A stretch of DNA of 64,000 bases from NCBI RefSeq assembly GCF_006715395.1, contig NZ_VFNC01000001.1, positions 3,224,001 to 3,288,000 on the forward strand, in the 5' to 3' direction. Both the position numbers and the translations under genes were made by a program. This document shows positions 8,312 to 17,068 of the stretch, piece by piece. The notes beneath the pieces are model-generated. The model saw only the letters and a program-made list of their open reading frames with translations. It had not been told where the DNA came from and did not search any database. This DNA comes from Streptomyces sp. SLBN-31 (GTDB lineage: Bacteria; Actinomycetota; Actinomycetes; Streptomycetales; Streptomycetaceae). Each line of letters begins with the position of its first letter. Within the stretch, counting starts at the first letter, position 1.

Positions 8312-10342
8312 ATGTCCATGATGGCCCGTCGGTTGTGTGGTGTCCTGCGCGTGCGCGGGACCACTGACCTGCTCCTCGTCCTCTTTCTGGCCGCCGGTTT
8401 CGCGGCCCTGCCCGTCTGCGCGCTGCTGCCGTCGCTGGGCGGTTTCGCCGTCGCGTCGACCGTCAGTTATGTCGCGGACGAGGCGCTGCACGTCCGCGCC
8501 CCCGGCTTCGTCCGCCGGCTGGCCACGCTGCAGCTCGACCGCACGCTGCGCTTCGCCGTCCGGACGGTGATGCTGCTCGCCCTGGCCGACCGGATGAACG
8601 CGCCCGACTCCCTGCTGGTCGCCGCACTCGCCGTCTTCAGCGCTCATTTCGCGCTGGTGATGCTGTTCACCGCGCTGCATCACGCGATCCGCAGACGGCG
8701 CGTCCTGCCTCTGGTGGTGCGCAACCTCGACATGAGCGCGCTGCCCATCCCGAAGCAGCCGCCCGCCGTGCTGTTCCGGCGCTTCCTGCGCAAGCTCCTC
8801 CATCTGGACCTGGCCGCCCATGTGGGACTCCTGGCCGCGCTCGCCACCGGCAGCCGGGTACCGGCGTACATCGGCTTCGCCCTGACCGTCGGCGTCACCG
8901 CGGGGGCGGTGGCCGCACTGCTGGGGCAGTACGTCCGGGTGCGCCGTATGCCCCCGAGGGAAGAGATCTTCGCCGAGGTCAACCGTCAACTCGCCGCCCA
9001 CCGGCCCGAGGTGGCCCTGTACTTCAGCTTCGCCGCGGTGTCCCGGGACTTCATGTACCAGGTCAACATGTGGATCGAGACGCTGGAGCAGCTCGACCGG
9101 CGCCCGCTGATCATCCTTCGTGAGCGGGCCTCGTTCCGTCATCTCAGCCGGACCAAGCTCCCGGTACTCTGCGTGCCCAAGGCCGACGATCTCGCCGAAC
9201 TCGACCTGTCCGGCATCCGGGTCGTCCTCTATCCCGGCAACGCCGGCAAGAACGTGCACATGCTGCGCGTGGCCGAGGCCAAACACGTCTTCATCGGCCA
9301 CGGCGACAGCGACAAGCTGGCCAGCAGCAACCGGGTCAGCAAGGTCTACGACGAGATCTGGGTGGCGGGCCGGGCCGGCCGCGACCGCTACCGGCGCGTC
9401 CGGCACGCCATCAGCGAGGAGGCCATCGTCGAGGTGGGCCGCCCGCAGCTGGCGCCGATCCGGCTGCACGCCGACCACACTCCGGGCCCGCGGCCGGTCG
9501 TCATGTACGCCCCGACCTGGGAGGGCTGGAGCGACGACGACTGCCACACCTCCCTGATCCCGATGGGCGTCCCCCTGATCGACAAGCTCCTCGCCGACGA
9601 CGTCCGGATCCTCTACAAGCCGCATCCGCTCACCGGCAGGCGGTCGGCCGAAGCGGCCGCCGCGGACCGGGCGATCCGCGAACTGCTGGAGGCGGACAAC
9701 GAGCGCCGGGAGGCCGTACCGGCGCGGTCGGCCTCCGCCGCGGCCCGCTCGCGGCTGACGTGGATCCGGGCGCGGCTCGACGAACTGGCCGGACGGCAGG
9801 CCGGCGACGATGCCCAGCAGACCCGTGAGGCACGCCCGCCGCAGCACGACGACGCGGCCGAGTGGCACGCCCTGCACGCCGAGTGGCACCAACTCTTCTG
9901 GGAGAGCCGCGGCCCGGTCGCGCACCACGTCGTCCTGGAGCAACTGCCCACCCTGTACGAGTGCTTCAACCAGGCCGACGTGCTCATCAGTGACGTGTCC
10001 TCCGTGGTCGCCGACTTCGTCGCGGGCCTCAAGCCGTACGTCCTGACCAACGCCCACGACCTGCCCGACGAGGAGTTCCGGGCCGCCTACACCACGGCGG
10101 GCGGCGCCTATCTGCTGGATCACGCGTGCAGTCGTCTCCCGGACATCCTGCGCTCGGTGCGCGAGCCCCGGCACGACCCGATGGCCCCGCACCGCCGCAC
10201 GCTCAAGGAGTACGTCCTGGGCCCGGACCACCCCACCTCCATGGCGCGGTTCAACGCCGCCGTCAACGCCCTGGCCGACAAGGGCGCGGCGGAACTCGCC
10301 GAGGACCGCACCCTGTGGGAATCGAACGACCTCGTCGGATGA
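8312..10342 (+). CDS. Membrane CDP-glycerol glycerophosphotransferase family protein (TagF-like)
   Basis: 676 residues from ATG 8312, preceded by GTGGGGGGAA; a longer open frame upstream overlaps the divergent phosphatase gene and is rejected. The N-terminus has several hydrophobic helices (LLLVLFLAAGFAALPVCALL, then more to about residue 210). The C-terminal two thirds is a TagF-like glycosyltransferase fold: VVMYAPTWEGW, ILYKPHPLTG, and the signature DVLISDVSSVVADFVAGLKP. It would transfer polyol phosphate from a CDP-activated donor into a wall teichoic-acid-like polymer at the membrane. A Stealth phosphotransferase lies 0.8 kb downstream, which supports surface-polymer synthesis. The donor is not shown by sequence. 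Confidence 0.85.
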   Translation: MSMMARRLCGVLRVRGTTDLLLVLFLAAGFAALPVCALLPSLGGFAVASTVSYVADEALHVRAPGFVRRLATLQLDRTLRFAVRTVMLLALADRMNAPDSLLVAALAVFSAHFALVMLFTALHHAIRRRRVLPLVVRNLDMSALPIPKQPPAVLFRRFLRKLLHLDLAAHVGLLAALATGSRVPAYIGFALTVGVTAGAVAALLGQYVRVRRMPPREEIFAEVNRQLAAHRPEVALYFSFAAVSRDFMYQVNMWIETLEQLDRRPLIILRERASFRHLSRTKLPVLCVPKADDLAELDLSGIRVVLYPGNAGKNVHMLRVAEAKHVFIGHGDSDKLASSNRVSKVYDEIWVAGRAGRDRYRRVRHAISEEAIVEVGRPQLAPIRLHADHTPGPRPVVMYAPTWEGWSDDDCHTSLIPMGVPLIDKLLADDVRILYKPHPLTGRRSAEAAAADRAIRELLEADNERREAVPARSASAAARSRLTWIRARLDELAGRQAGDDAQQTREARPPQHDDAAEWHALHAEWHQLFWESRGPVAHHVVLEQLPTLYECFNQADVLISDVSSVVADFVAGLKPYVLTNAHDLPDEEFRAAYTTAGGAYLLDHACSRLPDILRSVREPRHDPMAPHRRTLKEYVLGPDHPTSMARFNAAVNALADKGAAELAEDRTLWESNDLVG

Positions 10343-10363
10343 GTGACCGGGGCACCGGTGCGT

Positions 10364-10392
10364 CAGGGCCGACCGGGCGAAGGCCGGCCCTG
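10364..10392. terminator. Stem-loop between convergent genes
   Basis: CAGGGCC (10364-10370) pairs with GGCCCTG (10386-10392) across 15 bases. It lies between the TagF-like gene and the convergent lipoprotein gene, a sensible place for a bidirectional terminator. No U tract. Confidence 0.4.
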
Positions 10393-10405
10393 GGAGCGGC
10401 CGGGC

Positions 10406-10963
10406 TCAGCCCTCTCGCGGGTACGGGGTCACGGTCACGTCCAGCGTGAACGCGACGCGCGCCGCGCCCGCCACGTCCGGTGCCTTCGCCGGCGCGGTGA
10501 CCCTGGCGGTGCCGCCCCGGGTCCCGGCGCACCGCAAGGTGGCGTGCGCGGTGCCGTCGGTGTCCAGGCGCCAGCCGGTCACCACGACGAACACCGGCGC
10601 GGAACTGCGCACGTCCGTCCACCGTTTGTCGTCCACCCGGGGCCGCAGCACCAGGGAGATCACGGTTCCCGGCCGCACGCACAACCGTCGCCGAACCGGG
10701 TCGCCCGGTTCGACGGTGACCCGCGCCAGCCCCGCGACACAGCCGGTGGCCGTGGGGGAGGGCGAGGCGGCCGATCCGGACGGCGCGGAGGACGAGGGCG
10801 GCCGGGAGGGCCGCGCCGGGGTGCCGGACGAGGGCTCCGAGGAGGGGCGGCCCGACGGACGGCCCGAGGGACTGCCCGTCGCCGACCCGCCGCCGTCCGA
10901 CGAGCCGCACGCGGCCAGCGTCAGCACCGCGGCCACCGCCCATGCTCCGGCCCACCACCGCAT
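10406..10963 (-). CDS. Putative secreted lipoprotein with Ser/Pro-rich linker
   Basis: 185 residues from ATG 10963, which has GGGAGGTGG upstream. The N-terminus is a lipoprotein signal peptide (MRWWAGAWAVAAVLTLAACG) with the lipobox cysteine at residue 19. About 50 residues of Ser/Gly/Pro/Arg repeats (SGRPSGRPSSEPSSG) form a wall-spanning linker. A roughly 110-residue beta-rich C-terminal domain follows with two cysteines (GCVAGLARV, TLRCAGTRGG). No family was recognised. It sits convergent to the TagF-like gene and divergent from the Stealth gene, so a surface role is reasonable but unproven. Confidence 0.75.
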   Translation of the reverse strand: MRWWAGAWAVAAVLTLAACGSSDGGGSATGSPSGRPSGRPSSEPSSGTPARPSRPPSSSAPSGSAASPSPTATGCVAGLARVTVEPGDPVRRRLCVRPGTVISLVLRPRVDDKRWTDVRSSAPVFVVVTGWRLDTDGTAHATLRCAGTRGGTARVTAPAKAPDVAGAARVAFTLDVTVTPYPREG

Positions 10964-11160
10964 GCGCCCACCTCCCGGACCGTTCGTGTACCCACCAGCA
11001 TGCTCCGCGTTCCCGCACGAAGTCGCGTGAGCATCCGAACGTCCCCCGGTTGTCTGCCCGTCCGGCCCTCGATCGAGGACCGCGGACCCCCGCGCCGACG
11101 CTCCCCACGGCGGGATATTGATCAGGGAAGCCACGTGACGCACGGGGGGAGCACGACATC

Positions 11161-12969
11161 ATGGGTACGGCAACTCCCCACAGGCGTACGCCGTCCAGGG
11201 CGACGTCGGCAGGACCCGCGGTCCGCCGCAGTCTCGAGGGCTCCGCGCTGCTGCGCGCCTATCGCCGCCTCGTTCCCGCACGGGTCAGACGCGCCGTCGT
11301 GGCCCGTACCTCCACCGCGGCCCGCGCCCGGATGAAGCAGTACATCGCGGTGGTGCCGTCCCTGCGGCACCTGCTCGGCAGGATGCGCGCGTTCGGGCTG
11401 CGGTGCCTGCGACCGGGCCTGTACCGGGGCCCGGACCGCGCCGTGCGTCTGGTGCGGGACGTCCCCAAGGCGGTGATCACGGAGCCGGACGTCTCACCGC
11501 TGGCGGCGCGCAACGCCAACGCGGCGGCGGTGCGCCGCGCTCTCGACGACGCGGGTATCGACTACTTCTGCGTCCGCGGCCGCAGCCACACCGCGGCGGC
11601 CGTCGCGGTCGCCGCCGAAGACCGGCGGCCCGTCCTGCGCGCCCTGGCGGCGGCGTGCCGTGCCCGGCCGGGCTACGTCTGCTCCCTCGACACACGCTGG
11701 CACGAGCGCAGGGCGACCCGGCCGGGCTTCCACCGTGCCGCCTGGCGACGACTGGCTCTCGCCGACGTCATCCGCGTGACGTGGTACCACGGTGATCCGG
11801 ACGGCCGACTCACGCTGGGCCCCAAGTACGGCTGCGACGTGGAGTTCTGGCCCGGCGAAGGCGACACGTTGCTCGCCCCGCGCCCCAACCGCACGGCCGA
11901 CCAGGTGCCCCGCACGGACACCCCGGTGCACGCCTCCGACTCCCTCTTCACCTGGCTCGCCCCCGCCGACCCCCCGTTGCCGCGGGTGCGCACGCGCAGG
12001 GAGTTCGCGCGTCCCGCGCCCGACGACATCCGCTTCCCCGTGGACGTCGTGTACACGTGGGTCGACGGCGACGACCCGGAGTGGCTGCGCCGCCGCGAGG
12101 CCTGCACCGGGCAGGGCTATCACGAGGAGGCGGCGAACGCGGCCCGCTACCTCAACCGGGACGAACTGCGCTACTCACTGCGCTCCCTGCACCTCTACGC
12201 ACCCTGGGTGCGCACGGTCCACCTCGTCACCGACGAGCAGACCCCGTCCTGGCTGGACGTGAGCGTGCCCGGTCTGCGCGTCGTCAGCCACAAGGACATC
12301 TTCGACGACCCGAGCCTGCTGCCCACGTACAACTCACACGCCATCGAAAGCCAACTGCACCACATCGACGGCCTGTCCGAGCACTTCCTGTACTTCAACG
12401 ACGACGTCCTCCTCGGCCGGCCCACCACACCCCAGGACTTCTTCCTCGCCAACGGCCTCACCAAGTTCTTCCCCTCGACCGCCCTCATCCCCCAGGGCCC
12501 GCCCTGCGCGGAGGACACGCCCGTCGCCGCCGCGGGCAAGAACAACAGGGCCCTGATCGAGGCCACGTTCGGCACCACGATCAGCCAGAAGATGAAGCAC
12601 ACACCGCACGCGCTGCGGCGCAGCGTCCTGTACGAGATCGAGGAGAGGTTCCCGCTCCAGCATCACGCCACCGCGGGTCACCGGGTGCGCAGCCTCGACG
12701 ACGTGTCGATCGTCTCCTCCCTGCACCACTACTACGCCTTCCACACCGCCCGCGCCGTCCCCGCCCGCCTTCGCTACGCCTACCTCGACCTCTCCCACCC
12801 GGCGCTCGCGGCCCGCCTGGGCAGCCTGCTCGCGCGTCGGGACCGCCACGTGTTCTGTCTGAACGACACGGTCTCGCAGGCACAGGACCTGCCGGACCAG
12901 CAGGCCCTGCTGTCCTGGTTCCTGAAGGCGTACTTCCCGCTTCCCGGTCCGTACGAGACCCGGAGCTGA
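11161..12969 (+). CDS. Stealth family sugar-phosphate transferase
   Basis: 602 residues, ATG 11161. The Stealth conserved regions are visible: CR1 near residue 292 (PVDVVYTWVDGDDPEWLRR), CR2 at about 325-425 (RDELRYSLRSLHLYAPWVR, then HFLYFNDDVLLGRP), CR3 at about 480-520 (KMKHTPHALRRSVLYEIEER, then HHYYAFHTARAV) and CR4 near the end (RHVFCLNDT). Family members are hexose-1-phosphate or polyol-phosphate transferases making phosphodiester-linked surface polymers. The N-terminal 280 residues are less conserved and Arg-rich. The nearby TagF-like enzyme suggests a joint role in a teichoic-acid-like polymer. Confidence 0.9.
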   Translation: MGTATPHRRTPSRATSAGPAVRRSLEGSALLRAYRRLVPARVRRAVVARTSTAARARMKQYIAVVPSLRHLLGRMRAFGLRCLRPGLYRGPDRAVRLVRDVPKAVITEPDVSPLAARNANAAAVRRALDDAGIDYFCVRGRSHTAAAVAVAAEDRRPVLRALAAACRARPGYVCSLDTRWHERRATRPGFHRAAWRRLALADVIRVTWYHGDPDGRLTLGPKYGCDVEFWPGEGDTLLAPRPNRTADQVPRTDTPVHASDSLFTWLAPADPPLPRVRTRREFARPAPDDIRFPVDVVYTWVDGDDPEWLRRREACTGQGYHEEAANAARYLNRDELRYSLRSLHLYAPWVRTVHLVTDEQTPSWLDVSVPGLRVVSHKDIFDDPSLLPTYNSHAIESQLHHIDGLSEHFLYFNDDVLLGRPTTPQDFFLANGLTKFFPSTALIPQGPPCAEDTPVAAAGKNNRALIEATFGTTISQKMKHTPHALRRSVLYEIEERFPLQHHATAGHRVRSLDDVSIVSSLHHYYAFHTARAVPARLRYAYLDLSHPALAARLGSLLARRDRHVFCLNDTVSQAQDLPDQQALLSWFLKAYFPLPGPYETRS

Positions 12970-13443
12970 ACTCCCGCGGCGGGCGGACCACTTGAAACCG
13001 GGCCGACAATCGTGCCCGGCCGGGGGATTGATCGCGGTGAGCCGGGGTAGACGGGCGCCGTGTAACCAGTGGGGCGGCGCGGTCCTGGGGAGGTCGTGCG
13101 CCGCCCCACCTTTCGTGGCCCGGACACAGACCGTCGACGGGGAGGGCCCCGACCACTTCTCGTGGTCCCTGATCACGCGGTGCGCAGCCCCCCGCTGCTC
13201 CTCCGCGTCCCTGTACGGGGCCCTCCCCGTCTCCTCAACCCAACCATCCGCCCACCGTCCTCGCGAGGGCCATGCGGCCCTTTCCGTCTTCCCCGAGGGT
13301 CCCGATCGGGCCGACACCCGCTCGCACGGGGTTGACCGGGGCCGGTGGGCCGGTCACCGTGAGGTGACACTGAGGGTGGGAGCGCTCCCATCATTGGCGT
13401 CACCCGCCCGGACCGTTGTCACCGATCGACAGAGGATGACCTC
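12970..13443 (+). other. Gap of 474 bases upstream of the CE2-like esterase
   Basis: No gene is supported; open frames here are Arg/Pro-rich shadows. Just after the Stealth gene a weak stem (CCGGGC at 12998-13003 with GCCCGG at 13014-13019) could terminate transcription. The right part holds a perfect CebR-type palindrome and therefore the promoter of the esterase gene. Confidence 0.5.
13377..13390. promoter_or_regulatory. CebR-type operator palindrome
   Basis: TGGGAGCGCTCCCA is a perfect 14-bp palindrome and equals the operator known for CebR, the LacI-family cellobiose-responsive repressor of Streptomyces. It ends 53 bases before the ATG of a secreted carbohydrate esterase, the expected position for an operator. 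Confidence 0.85.
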
Positions 13444-14565
13444 ATGCGGACGCTTTCGACACCCTGCTTATCCCGCCGGACCCTGATGACCGGCGTCGCC
13501 GCGGGCCTGGCCGCCGCGGTGGCGCCTCCCGCGCGGGCGGCCACCGCCCCGGCCCGGTTCCACACCGCGGGCCGGGTCGAGCAGGCACCCGACGGTTCCG
13601 TCCGGTACTCGTGGCCCGGCGTCTACTTCGAGGGAAGGTTCCGCGGCACCGGCGTCGGCATCGTCCTCGACGACGCCGACAACGACTACGACGTGTCGAT
13701 CGACGGAAGGACCGCGGCCACCCTCGTGACCCCCGGCAGGACCACCCACTGGATCCGGGGCCTCGACGACGCCGTGCACAGCGTGCGGATCGTCAAACGG
13801 ACCGAAAGCCCGTGGGCCGCGGGCCGGTTCGGCGGCTTCGTCGCCGCCCCCGGAGGCGCGGTCCTCCCCGGCCCCCCTCGCCGGAGACGGCAGATCGAGT
13901 TCATCGGCGACTCGTACACCGCCGGCTACGGCAACCTCTCCGGTACGCGCGACTGTTCGGCCAACGGCGGAGTCAACCGCAACAGCGACGCGGACCAGTC
14001 CTTCGGCGCCCTCACCGCCCACGGCCTCGACGCCGACTACCAGCTCAACGCCTTCTCCGGCCGGGGCATGGTCCGCAACTACAACGGCAGCAGCCCGGGC
14101 ACCGACTTCCGCACCTACTACGACCGTGCCCTGCTGAACGCCGAGGGCGACGTGTGGCACAGGCCGCCCGGATGGCGGCCGCAGGTCGTCGTGATCGGGC
14201 TGGGCATCAACGACTTCTCCACCCCGCTCAACCCGGGCGAGCGCTGGAGCGCGGCTGCCGAACTCGTCGCCGACTACGAGACCGCCTACCACGGCTTCCT
14301 CGACAAACTGCGGGCCCTGTACGGTCCCAGGACGTTCCTCCTGGTCAGCGCCACCCGACTCGCGGACACCACGGTGTTCGCCGAGACGACCCGACGGATC
14401 GTGCGAACCCGCAACGAGCAGGGCGACGACCGGGTCCGCCACTGGTACTACGACGGCGCGGACCTGGACCACCTGGGCTGCGACTGGCACCCCTCGGTCC
14501 ACGACCACCGGATCATCTCCGGTCTGCTCGACGACCGGCTCGCCGCTCTTCCGCTGCGCTGGTAG
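13444..14565 (+). CDS. Secreted SGNH/GDSL carbohydrate esterase (CE2-like)
   Basis: 373 residues from ATG 13444 (AGAGGATGACC upstream). A Tat signal peptide (LSRRTLMTGVAAGLAAAVAP, cleaved after about residue 32) precedes a jelly-roll of about 110 residues (YSWPGVYFEGRFRGTGVGI) and an SGNH hydrolase domain: catalytic serine in EFIGDSYTAGYG, oxyanion asparagine in GLGINDFSTPL, and Asp/His in GCDWHPSVHDH. This two-domain order is that of carbohydrate esterase family 2, deacetylating xylan or gluco/mannan oligomers. The CebR-type box upstream places it in the cellulose/cello-oligosaccharide regulon. Its 3' end overlaps the convergent membrane gene by 53 bases. Confidence 0.88.
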   Translation: MRTLSTPCLSRRTLMTGVAAGLAAAVAPPARAATAPARFHTAGRVEQAPDGSVRYSWPGVYFEGRFRGTGVGIVLDDADNDYDVSIDGRTAATLVTPGRTTHWIRGLDDAVHSVRIVKRTESPWAAGRFGGFVAAPGGAVLPGPPRRRRQIEFIGDSYTAGYGNLSGTRDCSANGGVNRNSDADQSFGALTAHGLDADYQLNAFSGRGMVRNYNGSSPGTDFRTYYDRALLNAEGDVWHRPPGWRPQVVVIGLGINDFSTPLNPGERWSAAAELVADYETAYHGFLDKLRALYGPRTFLLVSATRLADTTVFAETTRRIVRTRNEQGDDRVRHWYYDGADLDHLGCDWHPSVHDHRIISGLLDDRLAALPLRW

Positions 14566-15109
14566 CCGGGAGGCCCGAGCGCCGGGCCGTCCGCGCGTGC
14601 GTGGCCGCGAGGACGAGGATCAGGCCCGCGACCGCGACCGGCGCCGCGGCCACCAGCCAGTCCACTCCGCCGCCCGTGCCCGGGCTCACCGCGACGGCGG
14701 CGGCGACCGCGGCGACGGCCAGGGCGGAGCCCAGAAGGGCGGCGAAGACGTAGCGGGCGCTGTCGTCGCCCCTGCCGTGCCGGGGCGGGTTCGGGGTCAA
14801 CGCCGCCCAATGGCGGGCCACTTCCCGCCGCTCGTCCCGGCGCCGGACGAGCGAACGGATGCGGAGGCCGACCGTGGCGACCGCGCCCGCCGCGGCCGTC
14901 CCGGCGACCGGCCACCATGTCTGCGCCACGAGGAGCAGGACGGCGACGAGGCCGGCCGTGCCCCAGCCGCTCAGGCAGGCGGCCGCGGCGAAGCGGCGGG
15001 AGTCCGGGCGGTCGGCTCCCGCGCGCAGGTCGACGAGGGCGGGGACGTACCAGACACAGCCGGACGCGGTCACCAAGGCGGTGCCGACCGCCAGGACGGC
15101 CTGTGCCAT
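14513..15109 (-). CDS. Hypothetical membrane protein downstream of ctaD
   Basis: 198 residues. Four or five hydrophobic stretches are visible (AVLAVGTALVTASGCVWYVP, GLVAVLLLVAQTWW, ALLGSALAVAAVAAAVAV, VAGLILVLAATHA), with a basic loop (RIRSLVRRRDERREVARHW) and basic tail. The ATG lies one base after the ctaD stop, so the two are co-transcribed and probably coupled. It may be an accessory or assembly factor for this oxidase subunit, but no motif shows that. The 3' end overlaps the esterase gene on the other strand. Confidence 0.75.
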   Translation of the reverse strand: MAQAVLAVGTALVTASGCVWYVPALVDLRAGADRPDSRRFAAAACLSGWGTAGLVAVLLLVAQTWWPVAGTAAAGAVATVGLRIRSLVRRRDERREVARHWAALTPNPPRHGRGDDSARYVFAALLGSALAVAAVAAAVAVSPGTGGGVDWLVAAAPVAVAGLILVLAATHARTARRSGLPATSAAEERRAGRRADRR

Positions 15110-15110
15110 G

Positions 15111-16835
15111 TCACCTCACCGCCTCGGCCTCGAGAGCGGCGATCTCCGGGTGGTGAAGGTCGAACGCCGGTGACTCGGACCGGATCCGGGGCAGCGAGGC
15201 GAAGTTGTGGCGCGGGGGCGGGCAGGAGGTGGCCCACTCCAGCGAACGGCCGTAGCCCCACGGGTCGTCGACGCCGACCGGCTTGCCGTACTTGGCGGTC
15301 TTCCACACGTTGTAGATGAAGGGCAGGATCGACATGCCGAGCAGGAACGAGCCGATCGTGGAGACCGTGTTCAGGGCGGTGAAGCCGTCGGCCGCCAGGT
15401 AGTCGGCGTACCGGCGCGGCATGCCCTCGGCGCCCAGCCAGTGCTGCACCAGGAACGTGGTGTGGAAGCCGATGGTCAGGGTCCAGAAGGTGATCTTGCC
15501 GAGGCGTTCGTCGAGCATCTTGCCGGTCATCTTCGGCCACCAGAAGTGGAAGCCGGCGAACATCGCGTACACCACCGTGCCGAACACCGTGTAGTGGAAG
15601 TGCGCGACCACGAAGTAGGAGTCGGAGAGGTGGAAGTCCATCGGCGGCGAGGCCAGGATGACGCCGGTCAGTCCGCCGAAGGTGAAGGTGATGAGGAAGC
15701 CGGTGGTCCACAGCATCGGGGTCTCGAAACTCAGCGACCCCTTCCACATCGTGCCGATCCAGTTGAAGAACTTCACACCGGTCGGGACCGCGATGAGGAA
15801 CGTCATGAAGGAGAAGAACGGCAGCAGCACACCGCCGGTGACGTACATGTGGTGCGCCCACACCGTCACGGACAGACCCGCGATCGCGATGGTCGCGCCG
15901 ATCAGGCCCATGTAGCCGAACATCGGCTTGCGGGAGAAGACCGGGATGACCTCGGAGACGATCCCGAAGAACGGCAGCGCCAGGATGTACACCTCTGGAT
16001 GGCCGAAGAACCAGAAGAGGTGCTGCCACAGCAGGGCCCCGCCGTTGGCCGCGTCGAAGACGTGCGCGCCGAACTTGCGGTCCGCCTCCAGCGCGAACAG
16101 CGCGGCCGCCAGCACCGGGAACACGATGAGGATCAGCACCGCGGTCAGCAGCACGTTCCACACGAAGATCGGCATACGGAACATCGTCATGCCCGGCGCG
16201 CGCATGCAGACGATGGTGGTGATGAAGTTGACCGCGCCCAGGATCGACCCGAAACCGGACAGCGCCACGCCCATGATCCACAGGTCGGCGCCGAGCCCCG
16301 GCGAGTGGACCGCGTCGGACAGCGGGGCGTACAGGAACCAGCCGAAGTCGGCGGCACCGCCCGGGGTGAGGAAGCCGAACGCGGCGATCGAGGAGCCGAA
16401 CAGGAAGAGCCAGTAGGCCAGCATGTTCAGGCGGGGGAAGGCGACGTCCGGGGCGCCGATCTGCAGCGGCATGATCCAGTTGGCGAAGCCGGTGAACAGG
16501 GGCATGGCGAACATCAGCAGCATGATCGAACCGTGCATGGTGAACGCCTGGTTGAACTGCTCCTGCGACATGATCTGCATCCCGGGCCGGGCGAGCTCGG
16601 CCCGCATCAGCAACGCCATCACGCCGCCCACCAGGAAGAACACAAAGGCGGTGACGAGGTACAGCGTCCCGATCTTCTTGTGGTCGGTGGTCGTCAGCCA
16701 GTCCGTCCAGGCCGGCCGGCTCTCCTCCCGCCCGACCGGCTGTCCCGCCACGGCGACCACGGCCTCCGGGCGCGCGGGTACCACCTGCTGTATCTGTGCC
16801 TCGTCCACCGGACGGCGTCCTCCCGATCTGCTCAT
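15111..16835 (-). CDS. ctaD: Cytochrome c oxidase subunit I (aa3 type), stand-alone copy
   Basis: 574 residues from ATG 16835; the longer open frame is rejected because the mature-like N-terminus ([20 protein letters not shown]) begins normally after this start. Twelve membrane helices are expected. Haem and copper ligands are visible: low-spin haem His in [17 protein letters not shown], the CuB His/Tyr pair in [15 protein letters not shown], the paired His in [10 protein letters not shown], and the haem His pair in [10 protein letters not shown]. The subunit reduces O2 and pumps protons. No ctaC, ctaE or qcr genes are nearby, so this is probably a second copy. A DevR-like box lies about 100 bases upstream. 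Confidence 0.95.
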   Translation of the reverse strand: MSRSGGRRPVDEAQIQQVVPARPEAVVAVAGQPVGREESRPAWTDWLTTTDHKKIGTLYLVTAFVFFLVGGVMALLMRAELARPGMQIMSQEQFNQAFTMHGSIMLLMFAMPLFTGFANWIMPLQIGAPDVAFPRLNMLAYWLFLFGSSIAAFGFLTPGGAADFGWFLYAPLSDAVHSPGLGADLWIMGVALSGFGSILGAVNFITTIVCMRAPGMTMFRMPIFVWNVLLTAVLILIVFPVLAAALFALEADRKFGAHVFDAANGGALLWQHLFWFFGHPEVYILALPFFGIVSEVIPVFSRKPMFGYMGLIGATIAIAGLSVTVWAHHMYVTGGVLLPFFSFMTFLIAVPTGVKFFNWIGTMWKGSLSFETPMLWTTGFLITFTFGGLTGVILASPPMDFHLSDSYFVVAHFHYTVFGTVVYAMFAGFHFWWPKMTGKMLDERLGKITFWTLTIGFHTTFLVQHWLGAEGMPRRYADYLAADGFTALNTVSTIGSFLLGMSILPFIYNVWKTAKYGKPVGVDDPWGYGRSLEWATSCPPPRHNFASLPRIRSESPAFDLHHPEIAALEAEAVR

Positions 16836-16932
16836 GTCGTACGACGAGCCGGGAAGGGCCACGGGTGAGGGATGTGACCGGGCCTTCCGGGCCGCCGCCA
16901 CATGATCGGCCGAGGGGCACCCGGTCCCGATA

Positions 16933-16946
16933 GGGTCCAAAGTCCC
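16933..16946. promoter_or_regulatory. DevR/DosR-like box
   Basis: On the minus strand the 14-mer GGGACTTTGGACCC matches the core of the mycobacterial DosR consensus (GGGACTWWAGTCCC) at 12 of 14 positions. It lies between divergent ctaD and the DevS-like kinase, close to a DevR-like regulator gene. Binding is inferred. Confidence 0.5.
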
Positions 16947-17068
16947 CCGCGTCGGCCCACCGTGGGGGCCCAACGGCCCCTCTTCGCGCCGACGGGCCGA
17001 CGGACCCCCGGTCAGGACCTCGCGTGTCGTACGCTGCTGAGCACCAGACCGGCCCAGGAACGGCGGGT

